From: Adiantum capillus-veneris
Lineage: Eukaryota > Streptophyta > Polypodiopsida > Polypodiales > Pteridaceae
NCBI GenBank assembly: GCA_014529385.2
Contig: CM043966.1
Location: 104,481,087 to 104,545,086 of the forward strand
Reading direction: 5' to 3'
DNA: 64,000 nucleotides
Part shown: one piece after another, positions 37,356 to 48,479 of the stretch
Numbering within the stretch: the stretch's first letter is position 1
Layout of the letters: each line of letters opens with the position of its first letter
Translations under genes and position numbers: made by a program
Notes under the pieces: generated by a model
What the model was told of the DNA's origin: nothing
Databases searched by the model: none
Seen by the model: the letters and a program-made list of their open reading frames with translations, nothing else

Positions 37356-39742
37356 GGTGCTCGGGCTGCTTTGAAGTGTATCGTTAATGATCAAGCAAAC
37401 ATAAATATATATATGTAAGAAAGAGAGAGAAGGGGGAAGGGGGTGCTTGTTGCACTAATGCCTTCTTACAAATCTGTCATGACCAATCAAAGTGAGATTA
37501 GTATTTGTTCAACATAGCCTGAGTAAATTACACCACAACACATCACAAGAAAAAAGCCACCCCAATCACTGTCTTAAGGCCAGGGGAGTCCTCTCCACCT
37601 TGTCGCCCTCTTACAGCATGTGGGATTTATGGCTAAATTGATAACAATACCTGGAGACAAGCTATCAAGAACTTAAATAAAACACCAAGACACTTACACA
37701 TCATTATTGTCCATGACTTCACGTTGGAAGGGAGACAAGGTATCCATGCTTAGTCCAAATTCACCCTCCTTGATTCAGCAAATGTTGGGCTTACTCTAGT
37801 AGGAGAAATGATAGATTTCCTACTCTCAATTTAATGATCACTCTCTCTTACAATGGCATAGAGTTCCCTTGCTAGTCACCCCTAATACAACACATACATA
37901 TGCCTAATGCCAATGAGATTCCACTCAAGAGCTCCTTCTCAAGAGGTTGAGCTTGGCTTCTCAAGCTATAGCATAGTGCTCTTTCTTCTCCCCCTTTTTT
38001 GTGCTAGCTACACCCTCCTTTTATAGCAATTTTGAGGGCTAGGGTTACTCCTCTAACCATGGTTGGGTTAGATTTTCAGCAATTTATCTAATTTCTTTTG
38101 CTTGGAATTATCAAGAAGTTGGTGGGGAAAGAGAGAGGAGAGAAATGGAGGTGATAGGACTTTTCATAGTGGGTTAGTGTTAGTAGAGTTAGTATTAATT
38201 TACAAATGGAATTGGATATTTACAATGGGAGTATCCATGTAGGATACAAATAAGGAAGAAAAACTCTTAAGAGATAAGAAAAGGTGGATTTCTTACAAGG
38301 TTGATGCTCCAAGTGTCTTGAGTAGGGCCAATTTTGACTCTTGTTGACGGTCCACTAGCTTTGACGGTACATTTTTTCTCCACTCTTGACCTTCCTTGAG
38401 AGACAAGGTAATTGAAGCTGAGTAATCAACCACCATGATGCTGTCTTTTAAGAGAAGAGGCTGAATTTTGTGGTTTTTTTGATAGATATGGGTAATTTGG
38501 AGGAGGAAAAATGAGACTAGGTGGTCAATTTTGGAATGGAATTGTGTGTGGGAGGTATGAGTTCACCATGGTTTCTCTTATTCTTCAAGGTTGAGGAGAA
38601 GGTGAGTAGGGTGCAGAGAGGAGTGGTGAGAGAGGTGGGGATGATGAGTGGAGAAGTGTGTGTGAAAGAGGAAAATGATAAAGTGGAAGAGAGAGTGTGG
38701 CTGCATAGCATGGGAAAACTGGAGTCCACTAATAAAATCATAGCTCACAGCTCGTAGCTCAAAAAAATGAAAAAATTTGAGGCAAAAGTTCAGCCCACGA
38801 GCTACAACTTTTGTTTGTATCACCTTTTCAAATTCGGAGAGCAAGTGAACTTTAAAAATTCAGCAAAATCGATCGTTGTTTTCTACTGCACAAGGGCCTT
38901 ATGGGGTCCTTCTTTGGATGATTCTTTTGAAAACCTCCAAGAGTGAGCCCTCCATAGTGCATGTATGCATGCCAGCTACCCTTGACCTTATTTGGTAGGT
39001 CTATAATTGAAGATATTGTTGAGATCATGATATAAGTGAATAGTACAACTAAGAAAATCAAATATTGAGGGGTCTAAAAAATATGTACATGTCAAATATA
39101 AATAATATAAGTGGAAAAAATATAAAGGGGTCAAAAGAAATATCTCTCATTATGAGGCTACCATAAAAAGATAAATATTTTTGGTGTTCTAATTTTTTAG
39201 AAAAAAAACAAAATAGATGTAGGAAGGGAAAAATCACAATAGTGAAAAAATATACACATAAATAAAACTAGTTTTTTTGGATTTTTGTTGGGGTGGAGTT
39301 ACACAAAATATAAGAGAAGCTTACATGAAAATATTTCTATATGGAATAAAGAGTATGAAAAATGGTAAGAAAAATTGTGGTAATGGTGAAGCAATGTACA
39401 TAGCATAAATAACACACACCTAGGTAGAAATATTTAAATAAATACTAAAATAATTATGAAAAAATCTTTTATTTAGGTCCTATATACAAAGAAATATTTA
39501 CATACGTATGGGCCATAATATACTTATATTATATATATATATATATATATATTTTGGCTCAACTAGCCCAATGACTAGCTAATTGAGGGTTTTTTATTTC
39601 AGTAAGAAGATATGGGAAAAGTCCCCTAACTCACACGCACCTATATACAGTGAAAGGGTGAGGGTAACCACAGTGTTTGAGTGATTTGATAGGGTGAGAT
39701 AACTCACTATGGCAATTACAGAGAGCCGAAAAACGGCTATCA
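37009..39742 (-). repeat. right LTR (5' LTR) of the Tat-like element
   Basis: It matches the left LTR. Differences include a shorter (GA)n at 37271-37353 (83 bp against 98 bp) and an (AT)n run near 39530-39552 that replaces a T-rich stretch in the left copy. Confidence 0.9.
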
Positions 39743-39759
39743 CTACCATCTCTACAATC

Positions 39760-41340
39760 AATGGAAAGTGACACTTTTTTTGAAACGATCACCATTAATC
39801 CAATAAGCCATCACCTCCCCATCTAGAGTAGCAAGTTGTTCTACCCTACAAGGAGATATCTTCAATGAGAAATGGTCCATTCCCCTTTTTCTTGAATTTT
39901 GGTATATTGTTTTTTAGCGTTTATACCAAAAGGAGGTCTCCTTTTTTTGAACCCTTTAGTCAGTACTTTGGAATCAAAGAATTATGTTTGTTTTCATTCT
40001 AATGCATATATGTGAATCATACTTAACAACCGTTGTCCATTCAGTTGTTTAAGCTCATCCATCCTGATTGATAGTTCATGGACATTCCATTCAAGTATCT
40101 TGGTTACTTAGAGTGTTGGAATTAAAAACTCCATTAGAAGGATGGTATCGAATCCAAAAACTTGTATGTTTAGCTTGTCTATTAGCTTCGGGTTGGTATG
40201 GAGCTGACTTACTATGAATTATTACAAATCATTCATCAGGTATTTAATTAATTCAAGCTAGAGTCTCCCTATCTCACTAAAAATATCTATAGGTAAACCA
40301 TAGCACGTGATTACATTCTCATATGAGAATTGTTTCATGATACGTGCATCATTCTTTTAGGTTGCCTTGGTTTTGGCCCATTTCATTAAGTAGTCTATCA
40401 CCACAATGATATATTGGGCGATAAGCTGGTGGTTTAAAATTCTATTCCCCACTTGGGAAAGGCTCGAGCTCCCATCATTGGCCTTAATGGCATATGATTC
40501 CTACGTTGAGGTAACATACCTCTCTAGCAAGCATCACATCGCCTAACATATTCTTGGGCATTTGAGTTTAGAGTTGGCTCCAAATTCCTATAGACATGAT
40601 CAATTGAGTAGCGGTTGTTGTTGTTTTGCAAAAAGTGTCCCCCTACCAACGTGGCATATGCTTTCTTGAGTATCAAAATGTAATTGACTTTGTTTCACAA
40701 AGGCAAAGATATTGGTCTTGTCCTCTCTTGTACAATTGGTTTCCAATTAAAGCATAGCTTTGTGCCTCTACCTCAATTACTCCCCTATGTCTTTTAGTCA
40801 TTTTGTTAGGGAATGTTTGATTTGATAGACACTCTACTAAATGTTTGCTCCATGAGGGGTTGCGGACATTACTTGAAATAGAGTAGCATGAGGTATAGGG
40901 ATGATCTTTTTCAATGCTTGTAGGTATCTATAAAGGCTATTGCATCTCGTATCATTGAAGGCCATTAGAATTTGACATGTTTGAGTCTTTCGACCATTTA
41001 ATTCCTTGCAAATGAATGCAAACCATAGTCTTATGAGCGTGCTCTAAATAATCAAACTTATCATCAAGTTCTATGCACAATAGAGAAGTCCTTCCGGTGT
41101 TTTTCTATACAACCGTCCTACTAGTAATTGATACATAGCAGTTTTTCCTATCAGTTTGGGTGTGATGGATAAGGAAACATCTGAATCTAGTAGTGCAATC
41201 ATCATTAATGTAACTATGTTTTTAGACAATGTAGGGATCAACTCTACCAAAAATAGATAAGCATCTGGTAAATCCTCTTCAACCCCTATCGGTTTTTCAC
41301 CCATTATCACTCTCAATAGATGGTCAAAAGCCATCAAAAC
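39760..41340 (-). pseudogene. older Ty3/gypsy pol remnant (integrase half)
   Basis: Reading the minus strand from 41337, EEDLPDAYLFLVE and QLLVGRLYRKTPEGLLY match the stretch between RNase H and integrase. Around 40600 AQEYVRRCDAC is the integrase finger. Between about 40480 and 40150, in broken frames, come ARAFPKWGIEF, LLNEMGQ, IIHSKSAPYQPEANRQAK and neighbouring core fragments. Near 39880-39770 GPFLIEDIS and LATLDGEVMAYWINGDRFKK give the C-terminal end. Frameshifts and stops abound. The Tat-like element is inserted just past this end, in the same direction. Confidence 0.75.
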
Positions 41341-42540
41341 ACTTGACTAGACCAAGAGAGACCAGGTGGGAAGCTAGGAAATCAAAATTTCCATTTTTTC
41401 TAGACTTCAAACTAGGCACACCTATTTTAAGAAGTCACAATATTATTTTTTGCACCAACAAGTACTTGCTCACATCTGATTCTTACATGCTTTCTGACCA
41501 TGGATCATCAACCGAATCAATGTTGATTGCCAAAATTGAGATAGAAATCTCAAGTACATATACAAATCCCACTTTTACCAACCCCAGCCACTCAATTCTT
41601 TCAAATTGCATGGGAATGCCATGTATGCACCTTGCAATACCCATCCACCACAAAAGCACTAATTTGGGCAGACTCAAAATAGGACGCCTATTTTGGAGAT
41701 GACCATTTGGGGGTATTTTTTTCACCAAGTCACACCATGGATTGTAAATACATCAAATACAAACGCCCCACACCAAGTTTAATCCAAAATGGGCAAGCCC
41801 ATCACAACTCATCCTCAAGTTAGACTGTAAGCAAAAAACTCATTGGGGGGGGGGGGGGGGGGGTAAATAATTATGTGAGTATCACGTGAGTGCAGCAGAA
41901 GGGGTTATTAAATTTAAATTTTTCTCACATTTTCACATATAGAAGGGTACTATAAAATAGAACTGGAAAAAAAAAGCTTACAGATCGAATAGGAAAAGGG
42001 TGTTTTCTATCTGTCAAAAATAGTCCTTGAATTCACATAATATACACAATTTATACATAGTGACCCCCCCAAGCCAAAAAGCAGACATAATTTTAAACAT
42101 AACTATCACATATGAAAAAAATCAACCAAAATTCATATACATGATATACATCACAAGCACATGTAGCCATGATGAGCAGGACCAATTTCAAGAATATATG
42201 CAAAATTTCAAAATAGGCGCTCTTATTTTAGGAGTCTGCAAATTTGACATTTTGACTTTTTCTTCCTTCCATTTTTTTGTAATGGTTAAATTCTAAGTGT
42301 TAACAGACCAATATCTACAAAGGATCATCTATAAACTAAAAAGGCTCTCTTTGGATTATATGCAATAGTAGTGTCCTTTTTGCCCGTAACTACCAAGAAG
42401 AAATTGCTTAAGAACAAGTTGGTTGAGCTACCACCTTACTAGCTTGAAAAAACTCGCTTAGAGAAGTCAATGTGACATGGCCCAACAAGTCAATGAGTAC
42501 CATGGGATACTCAAGAGTACAGAGGGCCAAAAAGTAGATA
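41341..42540. other. non-coding stretch
   Basis: No supported gene is visible. A poly(G) tract lies at 41845-41863. Open frames at 41.3-41.7 kb have no recognisable motif. Confidence 0.35.
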
Positions 42541-43121
42541 TTCACCTACTGCCAAAAGAAGTAGCAGATTTAGCCAAAGCCCCCCACAATTAAATCCCTC
42601 CTGGAGAAAGTAGGCCTCAAAGGGTTCATAGAATTACCACCTTGTGGGATGGACTATCAAAGGCCTTGTGAATCACTGTCTACCATCAAAGAAGACGACA
42701 CTACCACCATTTTATTAATCTAAACAACATGCCGATGGAGGTCAACCTCATAGATAATACAGTGGCCGAGGCTTTGAGGTTTCCAAGGGAGGGACAAACA
42801 ATGTGACATGGTCATTTGGCCACCATTGAAATTTTTACAAGATCTTTGGCATTCTTCATTGAGATCAAGAAAAGTGAGGTGGTCGATGCCCTAAGGCTCT
42901 ACCATTAGTACTTCCACTTCACTGACGGGAAGCCTGCAAGATATACATGTCCCATTCAGACACTGGCATCCACCTTCACTCAAGTGTACATGATGAAAGG
43001 GATCTTTTTTATCAACCATGCACAATATGTGCAAACGGCTATAACAAGGCTGAAGAAATTTTTTACAATCACATACCTCAAAGCCTTAAAGTTTTTGCTA
43101 GAGTGGCATACCGTGTCATAG
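42541..43121 (+). pseudogene. decayed coding sequence of an unrecognised family
   Basis: Reading the plus strand with a few frame changes and stops gives a continuous protein-like text. It includes VDIHLLPKEVADLAKAP, LEKVGLKGFIELPPCGMDY, STIKEDDTT, MPMEVNLIDNTVAEALRFP, HLATIEIFTRSLAFFIEIKK, EVVDALRLYH and then YTCPIQTLASTFTQVYMMKG to LLEWHTVS and a stop at 43119. The consistent recovery of sense on one strand over 550 bp supports a former gene. I do not recognise the family; a retroelement structural protein is one guess, given the surroundings. Confidence 0.55.
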
Positions 43122-43770
43122 GTTGTATACCATTTTTCAGCTACTCCCATGCAAAGCAGAGAGAGGGGAAAAAATAAAATAAAATACCACACATTGATGC
43201 ACACATACGCATGCACACACAACTACAACCTTTTCAAATTATAAGATACAACCTTATGGATCCACTCATAAAAAAGTCATTAATCTCTCTCTCTTAAGAT
43301 TTGGCATCCTAAGAATATTTTAAAGAGGAGCCACTATCTACTAGTCTCGTGCTCTTTGCCTGCCTGCAGAAGCACCGTGCCCCACCATTTTCCATCTCTG
43401 TCTAGGCCACCCAATGCACCACAATTACCTCACTACCCCACCTCATGGCTCTATTCTAAGACAATTGGTTGGCTACAATCTAGGCCGACACTGATAAAAG
43501 GAAAAGTGGTATAGGGAACCAATGCATGAAAAATGGGTGGCGACTCAATGCTTTTAAGATTAAAAAACACAATGGCTCACATATGAGAGGGGGAGAGCTT
43601 GCAAAGTGATCAGCAGTTCTCCCAACTCGCATTGCACCTTCGAGTATTTGAGCCAAATTTAGATTCATAAACCTCGTGAAGACCTACCAATATTTCAAGG
43701 TTGAGTCCAAAGCTCATTTAGTATCCCAAAACTTTCTAATAATTTAATCAATAAAAATCAATTGGGGGAT

Positions 43771-43774
<4 letters not shown>
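43122..43774. other. non-coding stretch
   Basis: No supported gene is visible between the unknown pseudogene and the (TG)n tract. Confidence 0.35.
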
Positions 43775-43816
<42 letters not shown>

Positions 43817-45508
43817 GCTGTATTAAGATCGATACATAAACACAAAAGAACTACAAGTTCAAAGGACAGCTGACCCTACACATCTAGAAGGTGATTTGCA
43901 CAAAAAATGACTTAGTAGTAGATTCATCTTTGTACAATATAGTAAGGATGTAGACATTATCCCAATGAAATAATACAATGGTATCAGTGTAATAAAAGAT
44001 TAGAGTCCCCCGTAATCATCAAGATTGGACAGCAACTAACCTAAGCCACTTTATGCGAGGATAGCATTCTCACCTACATCCATGTAGAAAAGACAACATA
44101 TGCTAGACTTGGCTATGAACGGTAGGTGTCAACGAAGCTATCCATTGTTATCCATGTCACACTTAAAATAGAATTAGAGTAGTCAACTTTCCATTATGTA
44201 AGTACTGAAAATACTCCCTAGTTTAAAGTTTCCTTATATGCTAAAAAAACTTTAAGTAAGTTTGACTTAAGATACTTCCAAAAAGTTCATTACTAGTGGA
44301 GGTTTTTGTCAAAAGGTTAATTTTAGACAGCCAAAGGCATATATCCATCAATTTATAATCATCAGACATGTTATTCCATGTTTTGTATACATTTCTACTC
44401 AAAATAAATAGCAGGACCTTATCAAGAATCCCCAAAGTTTTTAGACAATTTCATAGATGTAATCCCCTGTATGAACAAACTATCTACTTATGTGTTGCTG
44501 ATCATTATATTTGATTAAAATCTGCATAACAGGAAAACACCAGCAAATAGACCAAAAACTGGATCACCATACGACATCCCCTTATCAAGAAGCTAACCCC
44601 GGATCAGAAAAGCATAAGAGCCATATGAAAATATCATCCATAAATAAAACTAGCCAACCAACCAAGTAAGAACAACTCTCCCAGAAAGAACATAAATTTG
44701 CAAAACATGCTTCATTGCAGTTTACGAGGATTCGAATCCGATGTACCCCCTGCAGACCAGTTGTGCATCCCAATAGAAGCATGGAATACAAACCTTAAAT
44801 GAGGAAGAAAATATCTTACGGCTCGGATATAATCACCATAACATCCTCTCACCTCCCAAATGAGACCACGTGATTGTTTGTATAGCTACACAGCGCATCC
44901 ATAGGCACATCTCAGCGCATTAGAATGCCGTGGGCAGAGCAGGAGTCAGAGATAGCAATGAGGGAAGCCGGTCACGCTCGAATGCCAGAGGCGGTCATGG
45001 ACACGATCATTTACAGGCGGGTAGGTAAGGAGCTCCTCAACCCCAACCCAAGATAATTACGACACATTAAAAAACCAAGAGCCGATTCCCATTAGATAAG
45101 CACAATGAGAAGAAGGTCCACCAAGTGTTCCAAGCCTAAGGATGCTATCTGCAAGCCTATTAACTTCCAAGATAGGATATCAGCCTGAGTACCAACTAAG
45201 AGTGTAGAGGCCGGCCACAAAAAGTAGCTTAATGTGCAAAGGCCAGTCCAATTTAAAAGGTATCCCAAAAAACACCCAAAGAAGTAAGCAGCCCAAATAC
45301 TATCATAGTCAGTTGTTTCCTCCTGCAAAGATCAATCCAATAGACATAATATTTTTCACAAAAAATTCTAACTACAATAGGTACAAGTTTAAGTGAGGGA
45401 CCAAACCGCCTTGGTAAACCATGCTAAGGATAGCATTAAGTGAAGTGCATCCTTTTAGTGAGGTTATATCTGGCCATAAGTCAACTAGGAGTAAGTGTGT
45501 GTGTGTGT
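43775..45508. repeat. direct repeat A, with (TG)n at both ends
   Basis: A (TG)n run at 43775-43815 opens a 1.7-kb segment that matches 51780-52680 and 59968-60717. It closes with a (GT)n run at about 45495-45508. Matching landmarks include ACAAAAGAACTACAAGTTCA, AGTCCCCCGTAATCATCAA, CCTTATCAAGAATCCCCAAA, CCCAATAGAAGCATGGAA and GGATAGGATATCAGCCTGAG-like text. No protein motif is evident. It behaves like a long terminal repeat of the reverse transcriptase-bearing region to its right. Confidence 0.75.
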
Positions 45509-46857
45509 TTGTTTTAATAACGATATAACATATACACCAATAAATCCTTTCATATTACAAAAAGACACTAGAAACTATGTCAATGAAAAGGTGGTATAAT
45601 TCCATTCATAGTACATAATAGTTGTTATACACAAGTGCTGAAATCAAGAGCCCAAAGATATAATAGTCCATCGTCTTCAAGCCAAAGAACTTTGAAAGCC
45701 ATACTTGAGAAGGTAACCCTCACCTGCACCCATGGAAACAACACAACTTTTAGTTAGTATTGGTATCGTATATGCAGGTGATGCATGGGCCCACATGTTA
45801 TAGATGTCACCCAACTTAATTGCTTTCAAAGATAAATAGTAAGAAAGGTTTTTTCCAATGCAAGGCCATAGTTTTTCTTGCAACAAGTAGGCCAACTTGA
45901 CCATGTAGGGGCCTTCACCGATTAGTAAGAAGACCTTCAATCATACTTTTAAGCTTTTATGGCACCATTCATCCTGTTTTAACAAACCAAGCCTTTGGTA
46001 AGACCATATATATGCAGCAACAATGAAACCCTATTTTTGAAAGGAAACCCTAAACACAAGCCGTAGCAACAAACGGCTGCATATCCTTATGTATCATCAA
46101 TAAATTGAAAGCTTTTTATAAAAATAACTAAACGAACCATGCCATAGCCATACTTGGCACAGTAGAAGTAATATGACAGTATTTTTAGAAGGTACCATAA
46201 TATCAAGTGAATCACATATATCATATGGATAGTAATCCATAGTAATTCCATAAGTCACCTGAGATTGAGTCGGAGCAGCCGGCTCCACAATAGCTTGCTT
46301 ATCCTTGCCTTTTGCCATAGAGTCGACAATCTTTGACACAACACCATTGCGGGTAACACCCTCACAGTCCCAATGTACAGATAACAACTCTTAAGTACAC
46401 ACATACACCCCAAATAAGCATACAATACCAATGCTAAGTGAGCATGGAAGATCACCTTTTGTAGTGTTTGGAGCAAGTGGCCACATTCCTCCAGCGCAGT
46501 ATGGCAGGCCCATCATCAAGAGGTCCGAGGAATACAACAACGCCGCCTAGTACAAAGACAGGGGAAGAGAAAGGAGGGATAGAGAGGGGGGGAGAGAAAG
46601 AGAGAGACAAGGAGAGAGAATGAGATAGCACCTAGATGGTGCTGTAGCGCGGACCTGTCAAGTTGGAGCCACCGTGAAGTTAAGCAGAGTTAGGAAACCC
46701 GCCAAATGAACATATGTATGTGTGTGTGGTGGCATTTAAGGCGTTAATTAAGTGTCATTTAAGGCACCTCCAAAAACTCACCTACTGAATTACCTACTAT
46801 ATTTCACCCACAACTCCCTAGGTCAATTAGCCCCAGTATCCTAGCCGAGAAAAAGGT
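45509..46857. other. interior of the TG-bounded structure, left part
   Basis: No recognised gene is present. Minus-strand frames at 45.7-45.9 and 46.1-46.5 kb lack known motifs. A GA-rich patch lies at about 46565-46625. Confidence 0.35.
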
Positions 46858-48150
46858 CCACAATATTTACACCAGTTCTGAAATCACCAGTCCTAGTATC
46901 CCAGTACCAGTACCTGTACAGTATTAGTACAAAAGTAGCACCAGTACCAGTACATAAGTAGCACCAATCCAATATATTAAAGTATACAAATTGTACTAGT
47001 ACCGATACCAGTATAGTACTAGTACCAGTATCACAAGTAGCACTCGTATCATTCCGATATAGTATTGTACACAAACAATACCAATTTTAGTACGTGTATA
47101 ACACATAAGTAGCAACAGTCCTAGTTCAGTATAATACAATACCAATACCAATACAGTATAGTACCAGTTCATAATGCCCATACTATCCTTACCCTATCCT
47201 AGCCGAGAAAAGGGTCAAGCTATTTTTTCACCAGTTCCAATGTCACTAGTATCATATCAATATAGTACCATTCCACAAGTAGCACCATTACCAGTACACA
47301 AGTAGCACCAGTCTAGTATAGTATTGTACACAAACAGTACTAGTACTAGTACCAGTTCAGAGTCAGTACACAAGAAGTACCAGTACCAGTTTCACAAGTA
47401 GCACTAATATCAGCCCAGTATAGTACTGTACACAAACGGTTAGTACCAATATATCACACAAGTAGCAGTAGTATCAGTTTAGTACGTTATAATATCAGTA
47501 TCAGTACAATATAGTACCAATACACACATATCATCAGCACCAATACATATGTAGCACCGGTATCAGTCTTAGTATAATATCGTATCAGTATCAATCTAGT
47601 GTAATATAACCAGTTACAGTACCAGTTTGTCACACAAGTAGCAATAGTAACAGTTCAGTAAGATATAACATCAATATCAGTACAGTATAGTACCAGTACA
47701 CACGTATCATCAGCACCAGTACATATGTAGCACCAGTATCAATCTTAGTATAATATCGTACCAATATCAATCTAGTGTAATATAACCAGTTACAGTACCA
47801 GTATGTCACACAAGTAGTAGCAGTACCAGTTCAAAACGATATAATATCAATATCAGTAAAGTATAGGAGCAATACACACATATCATCAACACCAACACAT
47901 ATGTAGCACCAGTATCAGTCTTAGTATAATATCGTACCAGTATCAATCTAGTGTAATATAGTACCAGTATCAATACCAATCCACAAATAGCACCAGTGTC
48001 AGTATAGAGAAATTAACACACTATCCCTAGTAATGTGTGTGTGTATGTAGCACCAGTATCCGTTCAATATAATATAGTACCAGTACCGGTACACCTATAG
48101 CACTGGTACCAGTAACAGTACTAGTACCAGTACACAAGGAGCACCAATAT
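46858..48150. repeat. satellite-like array of CAGTAC-type repeats with 176-bp higher-order period
   Basis: For about 1.3 kb the sequence is built from variants of ACCAGTACCAGTA, ACACAAGTAGCACCAG and AGTATAGTAC. A higher-order unit is clear: the phrase CACAAGTAG plus CAGTA recurs with its AGTAG core at 47461, 47637 and 47813, exactly 176 bp apart. Shared landmarks within each unit are CATATGTAGCACC and CAATCTAGTGTAATATA. The array has no coding meaning. Confidence 0.85.
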
Positions 48151-48186
48151 TTTTATAGTGAAGTTAACACACTATCCCTAGCAATA

Positions 48187-48232
48187 TGTGTGTGTGTGTG
48201 TGTGCGCGCGCGTCCGTGCGCACGCACGCACC
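48187..48232. repeat. (TG)n(CG)n tract
   Basis: A TG run passes into GCGCGCGCG and then CGCACGCACGCAC. Long alternating purine-pyrimidine DNA of this kind can adopt Z-form; no other role is apparent. Confidence 0.8.
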
Positions 48233-48479
48233 CACCCAAACCCAAGCACCATACTCAATGTTAAGGAAGTAAACCCATTGAGTATGGGCATACTGCCTCA
48301 TCAATTCAATGAGCATAGTGTGCTTTATCTTAAGTCCATGCCAATCTTTGTGCAGAATGGCTTGGGAGATAGTACTCGTAAGTTCTTTTCTGTTAAAGCC
48401 ATTAAGGCAAAAATTGTTGATAAGACGATTGATATCTTCAAAAGCAACAAAGATATTAGATGAAGAGTAAAAAATTAAA

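Noticed and set aside
44728-44745. GGATTCGAATCC, resembling a tRNA B box, also near 59970
   Set aside because: It has an extra base relative to the B-box consensus and no matching A box at the right distance; it is simply part of the shared direct repeat.
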